Assembly (NCBI RefSeq): GCF_003711105.1
Contig: NZ_CP023865.1
Location: forward strand, 6,927,001 to 6,991,000
DNA length: 64,000 nt
Source: Actinoplanes teichomyceticus ATCC 31121
GTDB taxonomy: Bacteria > Actinomycetota > Actinomycetes > Mycobacteriales > Micromonosporaceae
Direction of reading: 5' to 3'
Made by a program: the position numbers and the translations under genes. The notes below the pieces were generated by a model. It was not told where the DNA came from and searched no databases. It was given only the letters and a program-made list of their open reading frames with translations. This document shows positions 26,406-34,816 of the stretch, in pieces; the stretch's first letter is position 1, and each line of letters starts with the position of its first letter.

Positions 26406-28001
26406 TCACGCCGCCAGGCCGGTGCGGCCGGCGTCGTCCCACTCCACCCCGTCGCCGCCGCGCCGCTTCACCCGGTACATCGCGTCGTCGGCCCGGTGCA
26501 GGGTCCGCTCCACGGCGGCGGCCGTCCCGACCGCGATCCCGACGCTGACCGTGGCGATGCAGTCCGGGATCTGCCGTACGGCCAGGACCATCCGGGCGGC
26601 GGCCGCGGCCGCCGCGGCCTCGTCGGTGCCGGGCAGCAGCACGGCGAACTCGTCGCCGCCCACCCGGGCCACCAGGTCGTGGGCGCCGGTCTGCGTGACC
26701 AGCGCCCGCGCGATCGCCCGCAGCGCGGCGTCCCCGGCGGCGTGCCCCCGGGTGTCGTTGATCGTCTTGAACTTGTCGGTGTCCACCACGAGAACGGCGG
26801 TCCGCTGCCGGTCCGCGCCCGGCCGGCTGCCGGCCAGCTCGATCGCCCGGTCGAAGGCGCGCCGGTTCGCGATGCCGGTCAGCGGGTCCAGCTCGGCGGC
26901 TCGCGCCACCTGCTCGTGCTGCAGCCGCAGCAGCTCCAGGTCGTGCAGGGTGCGGGCGGCGTGCAGGGTGTTCAGCCGCTGGCGCCACAGCGCGGCGGCC
27001 AGGGTGTCCCCGTAGGCCAGGGTGGTGCCGGCGTCCCGGGAGCCCAGGCGGGCCATCAGGACCGCCTGCGTGCGGTACGTGCTGGCGACCACCAGCCAGT
27101 CCGCGTCCGGCCGCAGCGCGGTGACCGCCTCCGCCATCACCGCCAGGGCCTGCTCGGTGCGCCCCGAACGGCTCAGCGCCACCGCGTGGAACAGCCGGCT
27201 GGTGGCCAGCGCGTCCAGGTTGAAGCCGCGCTCCCGCAGCCGCCCGGTGTAGTGCTCGATGTCCGCCGCGGCGCCGGCCGGGTCGTCCCGGTCGGCCCGT
27301 GAGCAGGCGGCGTAGAGCAGCGCGTTGTCCCGCCAGACGTCCGCGTCGTCGCCGCAGACCTCGCCGGCCGCCCGGACCGCGTAGCACTCCGCCTCGGCGG
27401 TGTGGCTCTCCGCCTCGGCGACCCGGTTGATCTGGTAGAGCTCGAGCGCCCAGCGCAGGTGCATCTCGGCGAGGTTGAGCAGCCACATCGCGCGGTTGCC
27501 GTTCTGCTCGCCGTCCGCGCGGCTCATCTCGTACGCGCTGCGGAACTGCGGCTCGACCAGCTCGTACAGGCGCAGCTCGTAGTAGCCGATCGCGATGGCG
27601 ACCCGGGAGTTGACCGCGGCCACCGGCTCCTGCTCGCCGGTGGCCAGCATCTCGGCGGCGACCAGGTCGCGCAGCACGCCGTCGGCGTCGTGCTCGGCGG
27701 CGTCCGCCTCCCCCAGCCGCAGCCGCTGCCAGGCCCGGCTGGCCAGCGCGCAGGCCTGCCAGCCGCCGCTGCCCTCACGCTCGGCGGCCCGCAGCATGGG
27801 CTCCACCGCGGCGATCGCCCCGCGCGGGTCGGCCTGGGCGATGTGTGCCACCACGCGGACGAAGTGCATGCAGGCCGGCCCGTCGGCGAGGTCGCCGGTG
27901 GGTGCCCGGAGGACGGCCTCGGCCTCGGCCAGCGCGGCGGCCGCCTCACCGGTCTGCGCCCGCTCCAGCAGGCGCGCCGCGTGCTGTGTGGTCTCGCGCA
28001 T
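26406..28001 (-). CDS. GGDEF-domain diguanylate cyclase with helical N-terminus
   Basis: 531 residues. Residues 1-350 are alpha-helical repeats of TPR type (alanine/leucine rich, no transmembrane segment); the GGDEF domain (about 360-525) has LDPLTGIANRRAFDRAI, DTDKFKTINDTRGHAAGD and an intact RVGGDEFAVLLPG. The usual RxxD inhibitory site before it is GAHD, so product inhibition at that site is probably lost. It should make c-di-GMP in the cytoplasm under control of a bound partner. ATG 28001 chosen over upstream starts because GGAGGAG precedes it. Confidence 0.85.
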   Translation of the reverse strand: MRETTQHAARLLERAQTGEAAAALAEAEAVLRAPTGDLADGPACMHFVRVVAHIAQADPRGAIAAVEPMLRAAEREGSGGWQACALASRAWQRLRLGEADAAEHDADGVLRDLVAAEMLATGEQEPVAAVNSRVAIAIGYYELRLYELVEPQFRSAYEMSRADGEQNGNRAMWLLNLAEMHLRWALELYQINRVAEAESHTAEAECYAVRAAGEVCGDDADVWRDNALLYAACSRADRDDPAGAAADIEHYTGRLRERGFNLDALATSRLFHAVALSRSGRTEQALAVMAEAVTALRPDADWLVVASTYRTQAVLMARLGSRDAGTTLAYGDTLAAALWRQRLNTLHAARTLHDLELLRLQHEQVARAAELDPLTGIANRRAFDRAIELAGSRPGADRQRTAVLVVDTDKFKTINDTRGHAAGDAALRAIARALVTQTGAHDLVARVGGDEFAVLLPGTDEAAAAAAAARMVLAVRQIPDCIATVSVGIAVGTAAAVERTLHRADDAMYRVKRRGGDGVEWDDAGRTGLAA

Positions 28002-28092
28002 CGGGCATCTCCTCCGGCGGGTCTGATCGGCCGTCAGCGGGCCGACGCGAGGGAAATGCGGGTGGCGCCTGCCCCCCGGGGCCACGGGGGCG

Positions 28093-28240
28093 CCGGGACG
28101 GTCTCAGAGGACCTGGAGGCCGCCGGAGCGCCGGGACGGTCCCAGAGGGCCTGGATGCCGCCGGTGACGGCCTCGGAGGGCCTGGAGGGCGCCGGTGACG
28201 GCCTCGGAGGGCCTGGAGGGCGCCGGGACGGCCTCAGAAG
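28093..28240. repeat. 30-38-bp degenerate tandem repeat
   Basis: About five units of CCGGTGACGG or CCGGGACGG followed by CTC.GAGGGCCTGGAGG, starting at 28093, 28131, 28161, 28192 and 28223. Units contain GGCC-TCGGAG-GGCC, a possible hairpin. The array fills most of the 232 bases between the helicase stop and the GGDEF start, and its last unit runs into the final helicase codons. Confidence 0.8.
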
Positions 28241-29967
28241 GTCTGGATGGTCGCGATCCGCTCCTCGAGCTGCTCGATGGTCGCCTGCGCGCTCGGCGGC
28301 CCGCCGCACAGTCGCCGCAGCTCGGCATGGATCTTCCCGTGCGGCAGGTTGGTCCGGTGGTGGTGCGCCGCGACCAGGGTGTTGAGCTGACGGCGCAGGC
28401 TGGCCCGCCGCTCCCCCGCGCTCATCGGCACGACCGGCTCGCGGGGCGGCGGCTCCGGGGCGTTGCGGGCCTGCTCCTGCTCCTGCCGTTTCTGCGCGGC
28501 CAGCTGCTCGGCCTGCCGCTTGTTCAGCAGCATGGAGACCTCGTCCGGGGTGAGCAGACCGGGCAGTCCCAGGTAGTCCGCCTCCTCGGCGGTGCCGGTC
28601 CGGGCGCCGGTACCGAACGAGGCGCCGTCGTAGATCACCTGGTCCAGCTCGGCGGTCGCGGACAGCGCCTCGAACTGCTTCTCCAGCTCCCCGATGGCGT
28701 CCTCGGTCTTCTGCGCCCGCTCCAGCGCCGAGTCGTCCAGCCCGTCGGACTCCTTGGGCGCGCCGAGGACGTGGTTGCGCTGCTCCTCCATCTCGCTGGC
28801 CAGCCCGAGCAGGTGCGGCACGCTGGGCAGGAACACCGTCGCGGTCTCGCCCTCGCGGCGGGACCGGACGAACCGGCCGATCGCCTGGGCGAAGTAGAGG
28901 GGGGTGGAGGCGCTGGTGGCGTAGACGCCGACGGCCAGCCGCGGGATGTCGACGCCCTCGGACACCATCCGGACGGCCACCATCCAGCGCTGGTCGGAGG
29001 CGGCGAAGCTGGCGATCCGGCCGGAGGCGCCGTCGTCGTCGGAGAGGACCACCGCCGGCGACTCGCCGGTGAGGTCGTGCAGCAGTTTCGCGTACGCCCG
29101 GGCGGCCGTCTGGTCGCTCGCGATGACCAGTCCACCGGCGTCCGGCATCCCGTTGTCCCGGACGTGGTTGAGCCGGGCGTGCGCGGCCCGCATCACCTGG
29201 GGCATCCACTCGCCGCGATGGTCCAGGGCGGTCCGCCAGGCCTGTGCGACCAGGTCCTTGGTCATCGGCTCGCCCAGCCGGGCGGCCAGCTCGTCGCCGG
29301 CGTTGGTGCGCCACCGGGTCTCCCCGGAGTACGCCATGAACATCACCGGCCGCACGACCCGGTCCCGCAGGGCGTCGGCGTAGCCGTACACCGAGTCGGC
29401 CTTGGACCGTTGCAGGCCGTCCGGGCCGCGCTCGTACTGCACGAACGGGATGGGGTTCTCGTCCGAGCGGAACGGGGTTCCGGTGAGCAGCAGGCGCCGG
29501 ACCGCCGGCTCGAAGGCGTCCTTGACCCCGTCGCCCCAGGTCCGGGAGTCGCCGGCATGGTGGATCTCGTCCAGGATCACGAAGGTGCGCCGGGTGATGG
29601 TGCGCCGCTTGTGCACCGCGGGCGCCATGCCGACCTGCGCGTAGGTGACCACCGCCCCGTGGAAGTCCCGGGACGAGTGGATCTCGGAGTTGCGGAACTT
29701 CGGGTCCAGCTGGATGCCCACCCGGGCCGCCGCCTGCGCCCACTGGGTCTTCAGGTGCTCGGTGGGGCAGACCACGGTGACCGCGTCCACCGTGCCGTCG
29801 ACCAGCATCTGCGCGGCCAGCCGCAGGGCGAACGTGGTCTTGCCGGCGCCGGGGGTCGCCACGGCCATGAAGTCCTCGGAACGGCGGCGGAGGTACTCCA
29901 CCATCGCCTTGCGCTGCCATGCCCGCAGGGGCGGGAAGATCTCCAGATTCGGCAGTGTCGGGCTCAA
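28234..29967 (-). CDS. SF2 DEAD/DEAH-box helicase (XPB/RadD-like)
   Basis: 577 residues. Motif I ATPGAGKTTFAL, II LDEIHHAGD, III LLLTGTPFRSD, V VSEGVDIPRL and VI AIGRFVRSRREGE show a complete ATP-dependent SF2 helicase/translocase core (about 15-390). The C-terminal 190 residues are charged and coiled-coil-like (LLNKRQAEQLAAQKRQEQEQAR). Substrate unknown; DNA repair or RNA remodelling are both possible. The start must be TTG 29967: an in-frame TGA lies six codons upstream with no ATG or GTG between, and AAGGGA is nine bases away. Confidence 0.85.
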   Translation of the reverse strand: MSPTLPNLEIFPPLRAWQRKAMVEYLRRRSEDFMAVATPGAGKTTFALRLAAQMLVDGTVDAVTVVCPTEHLKTQWAQAAARVGIQLDPKFRNSEIHSSRDFHGAVVTYAQVGMAPAVHKRRTITRRTFVILDEIHHAGDSRTWGDGVKDAFEPAVRRLLLTGTPFRSDENPIPFVQYERGPDGLQRSKADSVYGYADALRDRVVRPVMFMAYSGETRWRTNAGDELAARLGEPMTKDLVAQAWRTALDHRGEWMPQVMRAAHARLNHVRDNGMPDAGGLVIASDQTAARAYAKLLHDLTGESPAVVLSDDDGASGRIASFAASDQRWMVAVRMVSEGVDIPRLAVGVYATSASTPLYFAQAIGRFVRSRREGETATVFLPSVPHLLGLASEMEEQRNHVLGAPKESDGLDDSALERAQKTEDAIGELEKQFEALSATAELDQVIYDGASFGTGARTGTAEEADYLGLPGLLTPDEVSMLLNKRQAEQLAAQKRQEQEQARNAPEPPPREPVVPMSAGERRASLRRQLNTLVAAHHHRTNLPHGKIHAELRRLCGGPPSAQATIEQLEERIATIQTF

Positions 29968-29992
29968 GCTCCGGTGATCCCTTCATCCATGG

Positions 29993-30021
29993 AAAAACCT
30001 CCGCGGCGTAGGTCGCGGAGG
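29993..30021 (-). terminator. Intrinsic terminator with T tract, 5' of helicase
   Basis: On the minus strand CCTCCGCG, an eight-base loop, CGCGGAGG, then TTTTT. This is one of the few textbook rho-independent terminators in the window. It ends the TRIC transcript but also lies only 25 bases before the helicase start, between it and a TATGCT -10 candidate (30036-30031). Confidence 0.8.
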
Positions 30022-30061
30022 CGAGGTATCAGCATAGCCGCGGATCCGGGCGATCCGCCGG

Positions 30062-30676
30062 TTACGGCACCGCCACGGGGGCCGACCAGCGGCGGTACAG
30101 CGCCAGCAGGCGCAGCCCGGTCATCAGGACCGCGGCGGTGACCAGCGGCCCCAGGCCGGTCAGGCCGAGCCGGTGGCCGATGGTGACGAGGATCGCCCCG
30201 CCGAGGGCGACGACCGCGTAGATGTCGCGTTGCAGCACGATCGGGATCTCTCCGGTGAGCAGGTCACGGGTCAGCCCTCCGCCGATGGCGGTGAGCATGC
30301 CCAGCAGACACGCGCCGACCGGCGGCACCCCGGCGTCGAGCGCCTTGAGCGTGCCGGTCGCGGTGAACAGGCCCAGCCCCGCGGCGTCCAGGACCAGCAC
30401 CGTCCGGCGCACCCGGTGCAGCTTCGGATGCAGCCAGAACACCGCGACCGAGGCGAGCACCGCGGTCACCGCGTAGCGCCAGTCGGCGAACGCCAGCGGC
30501 GGGACGGCGCCGATCACCAGGTCGCGCGCGATGCCTCCGCCCAGAGCGGCGGCGAAGCCGACGAACGCCACCCCGAACAGGTCGAAGCGTTTGGCGACGC
30601 CGGCCGAGGCGCCGGAGGCGGCGAACACCGCCACCCCGATCAGATCCGCGACGAGCAGTCCGTATCCGCCCGTCAC
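30062..30676 (-). CDS. TRIC-family (UPF0126) cation channel
   Basis: 204 residues, about seven transmembrane helices in two pseudo-repeats, each with GGG(I/L)xRD: ALGGGIARDLVIG and AIGGGLTRDLLTG. This is the signature of prokaryotic trimeric intracellular cation (TRIC) channels, which pass K+ or related monovalent ions. GTG 30676 lies seven bases after the DUF3039 stop, so they share a transcript. Confidence 0.88.
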   Translation of the reverse strand: MTGGYGLLVADLIGVAVFAASGASAGVAKRFDLFGVAFVGFAAALGGGIARDLVIGAVPPLAFADWRYAVTAVLASVAVFWLHPKLHRVRRTVLVLDAAGLGLFTATGTLKALDAGVPPVGACLLGMLTAIGGGLTRDLLTGEIPIVLQRDIYAVVALGGAILVTIGHRLGLTGLGPLVTAAVLMTGLRLLALYRRWSAPVAVP

Positions 30677-30683
30677 GCCCCGG

Positions 30684-30902
30684 TCAGGCCTTCATGGCTT
30701 CGTAGATCTCCTTGCACTGCGGGCACACCGGCGAGCCGGGCTTCGGCGTCTTGGTGACCGGGAAGGTCTCGCCGCACAGCGCGACCACGTAGGTGCCCAT
30801 CACGGCACTCTCCGCGATCTTCTCTTTACGCACGTAGTGGAACATCTCCGGACCGGTGTCGGCGTCCTTGGTCTCCGGACGCTCGAGGATCTGGGTGCTC
30901 AC
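30684..30902 (-). CDS. DUF3039 protein
   Basis: 72 residues. EMFHYVRKEKIAESAVMGTYVVALCGETFPVTK followed by SPVCPQCKEIYEAM gives a lone C plus CxxC, a probable zinc-binding site. Matches actinobacterial DUF3039. GTG 30902 has GAAGGG upstream. Role unknown. Confidence 0.85.
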   Translation of the reverse strand: MSTQILERPETKDADTGPEMFHYVRKEKIAESAVMGTYVVALCGETFPVTKTPKPGSPVCPQCKEIYEAMKA

Positions 30903-31097
30903 AGATATCTGCCCTTCAAAAAGATCACTAAAGACATGGAGCAGGCTCCAGCCGACAAGTCTGACACCTCACGCCTGGCCGGTCCAACGACAACGCAGCA
31001 GCCCAGCCCCGTACCGTTGCCAGTCCCGGCGGCGCGACGCCGCGCCGGCCCACCGCCTCACCGGCGCGGGCCGGCCGGGCAGGACAAGGAGAACTCT

Positions 31098-32048
31098 GTG
31101 ACCGACTTCGCTATTCGCTACGGCGACCACGTGACCCGTGCGCGCCGGGACGGCCGGCCGGTGGTGGCCCTGGAGAGCACGATCATCTCGCACGGCCTGC
31201 CGCACCCGGACAACCTGCGGGTGGCCCGGGAGATCGAGCAGACGGTCCGGGACAACGGCGCCGTCCCGGCCACCATCGGCATGATCGGCGGCGAGCTGGT
31301 CGTCGGGCTCGACGACGCCCAGATCGAGCACCTGGCGCTGGCCACCGACGTGGCCAAGCTCTCCGTGCGGGATCTGGCGATCGCCGCGGCCCGGCGCGCG
31401 GACGGCGCCACCACGGTCGCGGCCACCAGCGCGGTCGCCGCGGCGGCCGGGATCAGCGTCTTCGCCACCGGCGGCCTGGGCGGCGTGCACCGCGAGGCGA
31501 ACCTCACCTTCGACGAGTCCGCCGACCTGACCGCGCTGGCCCGGACCCCGATCGTGGTGGTCTGCGCCGGGGTCAAGTCGATCCTGGACGTGGGCGCCAC
31601 CCTGGAGCGGCTGGAGACCCTCGGCGTCTCGGTGGCCGGCTACGCCACCAGGCGCTTCCCCGGCTTCTTCGTCACCGACGGCGGCTTCGACGTGGACTGG
31701 CAGCTGGACTCGCCGGAACAGGTGGCCGACTTCATCCGGGCCCGCGCCGACCAGGCGGTCACCCGGGGCGCGCTGGTGCTGGCCAACCCGCTGCCCACCG
31801 ACGAGCAACTGGACCGCGACCTGCACGACCGCACGCTGGCCTCCGGGCTGGCGCTGCTGGCCGAGCAGGGCGTCACCGGCAAGGCGGTCACACCGTTCCT
31901 GCTGGCCCACTTCCACTCCAGCACCGAGGGCAGGAGCCTGGCGGTGAACGTACGGATCATCCTGCGCAACGCGGCCCTGGCCGCCCGGATCGCCGCCGCG
32001 GCGAACGCCGGCGACGCGGCCCCGGTGGGCTTCGCGGTCCCGGCCTGA
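31098..32048 (+). CDS. psuG: Pseudouridine-5'-phosphate glycosidase
   Basis: 316 residues. Splits pseudouridine 5'-phosphate to uracil and ribose 5-phosphate. The general-acid glutamate is in VALESTIISHGLPHP, the catalytic lysine in CAGVKSILDVGATLE; ATGGLGGVHR and ANPLP are also family motifs. GTG 31098 with AAGGAG seven bases before; the longer upstream frame has no support. Followed 13 bases later by a PfkB kinase, forming a pseudouridine catabolic pair. Confidence 0.93.
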   Translation: MTDFAIRYGDHVTRARRDGRPVVALESTIISHGLPHPDNLRVAREIEQTVRDNGAVPATIGMIGGELVVGLDDAQIEHLALATDVAKLSVRDLAIAAARRADGATTVAATSAVAAAAGISVFATGGLGGVHREANLTFDESADLTALARTPIVVVCAGVKSILDVGATLERLETLGVSVAGYATRRFPGFFVTDGGFDVDWQLDSPEQVADFIRARADQAVTRGALVLANPLPTDEQLDRDLHDRTLASGLALLAEQGVTGKAVTPFLLAHFHSSTEGRSLAVNVRIILRNAALAARIAAAANAGDAAPVGFAVPA

Positions 32049-32061
32049 GCGCCGGACCGCG

Positions 32062-32949
32062 ATGGGCACCGTGATCGTCGTCGGTGACCTGGTCACCGAC
32101 GTGCTGGTCGAGCACGACGGGCCGATCCGGCCCGGCACGGACACCGCCGCGGCCATCCGGGTGAGCGGCGGCGGCCAGGCGGCCAACACGGCCGCCTGGC
32201 TGGCCCACGCCGGGCAGGCGACGATCCTGGTGGCCGCGGTCGGGGACGACCCGGCCGGCCGGGACCGGGTCGCCGAACTGGTCGCGGCCGGAGTAGGCGA
32301 CGCCATCCAGGTGCTGCCGGGCGCGGCCACCGGCAGCGTGGTGGTGCTCACCGGCGCCGACGAGCGCACCATGATCACTGACCGGGGCGCCGGCCTGCTG
32401 CTCGACCCGGCGCACGTGAGCGCGGTGATCGCGGCCGCGGCGCCCGGCGGCCACCTGCACCTGTCCGGCTATCCGCTGCTGCACGGCGGGTCCCGGCCGG
32501 CGGGCCTGGCGGCCCTGGCCGCCGCGCGCGAGCGCGGACTCACGGTCAGCGTCGACGCGGCGTCCGCGGCCCCGTTGCGCGATGCCGGGGCGGCGGCCTT
32601 CCTCGCCTGGGTACGGGCGACCGACCTGCTGCTGTGCAACGCCGACGAGGCGGACGTGCTGGCCGGTCCGGGTGATGCCGGCGAGCAGGCGCGGCGGCTC
32701 ACCGCCCATGTCGGCAACGTCGTGGTGAAGCGGGGCGCCGGTGGAGCCGTGTGGGCGGCGCGGGACGGCTCGGCGTGGCGGGAGCAGGCGGTACGCGTAC
32801 CGGTGAAGGATCCGACCGGCGCCGGTGACGCCTTCGCGGCGGGCCTGCTCACCGCGTGGTTGTCGGGTGCGGAACCGGGGGCGGCGTTGCGGTCCGGAGC
32901 CGTCCTCGGCGCCGCCGCGGTTCAGCGGGTCGGCGCCCGGCCGCGGTGA
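32062..32949 (+). CDS. psuK: PfkB-family sugar kinase, probable pseudouridine kinase
   Basis: 295 residues with VSGGGQAANTAAWLA near the N-terminus and the PfkB signature KDPTGAGDAFAAGLL (anion hole and catalytic aspartate) near 250. Coupling to psuG makes pseudouridine the likely substrate: phosphorylation here, cleavage by PsuG. Substrate assignment is from context; ribokinase or adenosine kinase activity cannot be excluded by motif alone. Confidence 0.8.
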   Translation: MGTVIVVGDLVTDVLVEHDGPIRPGTDTAAAIRVSGGGQAANTAAWLAHAGQATILVAAVGDDPAGRDRVAELVAAGVGDAIQVLPGAATGSVVVLTGADERTMITDRGAGLLLDPAHVSAVIAAAAPGGHLHLSGYPLLHGGSRPAGLAALAAARERGLTVSVDAASAAPLRDAGAAAFLAWVRATDLLLCNADEADVLAGPGDAGEQARRLTAHVGNVVVKRGAGGAVWAARDGSAWREQAVRVPVKDPTGAGDAFAAGLLTAWLSGAEPGAALRSGAVLGAAAVQRVGARPR

Positions 32950-32977
32950 GGCCCGGCGTCGTCGCGCCCACCGCGGC
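32940..32977. terminator. Bidirectional terminator, psuK/DUF3099
   Basis: GCCGCGGTG (32940-32948) pairs perfectly with CACCGCGGC (32969-32977) with a 20-base loop. Overlaps the psuK stop codon and ends just at the DUF3099 stop. Confidence 0.55.
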
Positions 32978-33364
32978 TCAGCGGGGCGGCCCCGGGTCGG
33001 CCGGGTCGACCACCTCGGCGTCGATGGTGACCGGCTCGGCGCGGGCGGGCTCGGCAGCCGGGTCGGCGAGAGCCATCCGCTGCCGCTCCCGCGCCGCCGC
33101 GTCGGCCGCCCGCTCCGCCTTGGTCTTCGGCGGCCGGTCGTTGGCGATCAGCACCGCGGCCCAGGGCAGGAAGACCATGCCGGCCGCGCAGAGGATCAGC
33201 CAGACCGGCAGCAACGGCACTTCCAGGCTGATCAGCACCCCGCCCAGGATCAGACAGCCGGCCCGGACGCTCATCATCGCCACATAGCGGATCTCCCGGC
33301 TGCGGAGCTGATCGCTGGGGCTGCGCGCGGCGTCGGTGATCACCACCGATGGCTGCTTCTTCAC
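32978..33364 (-). CDS. DUF3099 membrane protein
   Basis: 128 residues. MKKQPSVVITDAARSPSDQLRSREIRYVAMMSVRAGCL is the DUF3099 signature; two transmembrane helices (about 27-46 and 50-73) are followed by a charged cytoplasmic tail. GTG 33364 with GGGAG upstream. Function unknown. Confidence 0.85.
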   Translation of the reverse strand: MKKQPSVVITDAARSPSDQLRSREIRYVAMMSVRAGCLILGGVLISLEVPLLPVWLILCAAGMVFLPWAAVLIANDRPPKTKAERAADAAARERQRMALADPAAEPARAEPVTIDAEVVDPADPGPPR

Positions 33365-33424
33365 AGGGGTCTCCCGTTCGACCCCGCAATCCTCGCACCG
33401 GTCAGGCGTCCACGCCCAACCGAC

Positions 33425-34000
33425 CTAATCTTTGGCGGCTTTCGCCTCTGCCTTGACCGCCTTCTTGTACTCACGCACCCGGGCCAGCGACTCGCCGTCG
33501 ACGATGTCGGCGACCGAGCGGTACGCGCCCGCCTCGCCGTACCCGCCGGCAGCCTCGCGCCAGCCGGTCGGCTGGACGCCGCACTGCTTGCCCAGCAGCG
33601 CGACGAAGATCTGCGCCTTCTGCTTGCCGAACCCGGGCAGCGCGAAGATCCGCCGGTACAGCTCCGCCCCGGTCGGCACGTCGCGCCAGAGCGCGGCGAC
33701 CTCACCGTCGTACCGGTCGGCCACCACCCGGCAGACCTCCTGCACCCGGGTCGCCATCGCTCGCGGGAAGCGGTGCAGCGCGGGCGGCGTGGCGAAGATC
33801 TCCAGCAGCGCGTCCGGGTCGAAGTCGGCGAGTTCGGTCGCGGTCGGCTCGTGCCCGAGCCGCTGGGCCAGCACGAGCGGCGAGGTGAACGCCTTCTCCA
33901 TGGTGATCTGCTGGTCCAGGACCAGGCCGAGCAGGATCGCCAGCGGGTCGCGGTCCAGCAGCGCGTTGGCCTCGGCGGGGATGGGCAGGGAGAAGCTCAT
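33425..34000 (-). CDS. HhH-GPD base-excision DNA repair protein
   Basis: 191 residues. LLGLVLDQQITMEKAF and ALPGFGKQKAQIFVALLGKQ form the helix-hairpin-helix glycosylase core; ADIVDG supplies the position of the GPD aspartate. No iron-sulfur cysteines at the C-terminus, which is lysine/alanine rich. It should remove damaged bases or be a degenerate glycosylase. ATG 34000 lies four bases after the GAF gene stop, at the end of the chemosensory operon. Confidence 0.8.
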   Translation of the reverse strand: MSFSLPIPAEANALLDRDPLAILLGLVLDQQITMEKAFTSPLVLAQRLGHEPTATELADFDPDALLEIFATPPALHRFPRAMATRVQEVCRVVADRYDGEVAALWRDVPTGAELYRRIFALPGFGKQKAQIFVALLGKQCGVQPTGWREAAGGYGEAGAYRSVADIVDGESLARVREYKKAVKAEAKAAKD

Positions 34001-34004
34001 GGGA

Positions 34005-34523
34005 TCATGATGCCGGTCCGGCGCGCTCCTCGATGCGGCGGACCGCCTCCCCGGCCATCCGGGTGAGGTACTCCAGGTCGGCGTCGCCGAAGTCGCGCGG
34101 CTGGACGTCCAGGGCGCACAGCCCGCCCAGCACGTGCCCGGTCGACGAGAGCAGCGGGGCGCCGATGTACGACCGCACCCCCTCCACCCGCACCAGCGGG
34201 TTGTCCTGGTGCTCGGGGTCGCTGCTGAGGTCGCCGACCGCCCGGGGCGCCCGGTCGCGCAGCAGCGGCACGCAGAACGCCCACTCCATCGGCGTCCCGC
34301 CGACCTCGGCGATCCAGTCCGGTATCGGCCCCCGGCCGGCCAGGAACACCTGGGCGTCGTCGAGCAGGGCGTCCACCACGGCGAACGGCGTGCTCAGCCG
34401 GTCCGCCACCGCATCCAGGACGTCGGCCAGGTAGGCGCGCTCCTCCTGCCGGTCCAGACCGAGCCGGGCCACGTCCCGCAGCCGGTCCCGGTCGCGCAGC
34501 TGTGGGTAGTCCGACAGGTTCAC
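34005..34523 (-). CDS. GAF-domain protein
   Basis: 172 residues: a short N-terminal helix region and one GAF domain (about 25-165: TPFAVVDALLDDAQVFLAG, EWAFCVPLLRDRA, VRSYIGAPLLSSTGHVLGGLCALDVQPRDF). No output domain, so it is probably a small-molecule sensor or partner for the chemosensory array. GTG 34523 overlaps the 90-residue protein's stop by four bases (GTGA). Confidence 0.85.
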   Translation of the reverse strand: MNLSDYPQLRDRDRLRDVARLGLDRQEERAYLADVLDAVADRLSTPFAVVDALLDDAQVFLAGRGPIPDWIAEVGGTPMEWAFCVPLLRDRAPRAVGDLSSDPEHQDNPLVRVEGVRSYIGAPLLSSTGHVLGGLCALDVQPRDFGDADLEYLTRMAGEAVRRIEERAGPAS

Positions 34524-34792
34524 GCGCGCACCGTCCGGGCCAGGGCTTCGTACGTGATCAGCCGCACCTTGAGCGAGCGCCCGGCCACCCGGCTCAGCTC
34601 GCCCACCTCCATCACCTGCTCGGCCACCCGCCGCAGGTCGGCGGTGCCGGTGACCGGCCGCTTCAGGCCGAGCGACTGCACGGCGAGGCTCCACAGCCCC
34701 TCGGCCATCTTCGGCCCGATCAGATCCGCGAGTGCTCGTACCGCGTCCTGCTCGGTCGGCAACTCGTGGCCGTACTCCTCGATGCGAGCCAT
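34520..34792 (-). CDS. Small unknown protein in the chemosensory operon
   Basis: 90 residues, helical, no transmembrane segment. MARIEEYGHELPTEQDAVRALADLIGPKMAEGLWSLAVQSLG... is not a family I recognise. AGGAAAGG precedes the ATG. Tight coupling to the GAF protein (four-base overlap) suggests they work together. Confidence 0.75.
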   Translation of the reverse strand: MARIEEYGHELPTEQDAVRALADLIGPKMAEGLWSLAVQSLGLKRPVTGTADLRRVAEQVMEVGELSRVAGRSLKVRLITYEALARTVRA

Positions 34793-34816
34793 CGCGGCGC
34801 CTTTCCTGCTGCTCTT

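Noticed and set aside
28195..30141. Plus-strand frame of 648 codons over the helicase
   Set aside because: Shadow frame; the helicase motifs I to VI lie on the minus strand.
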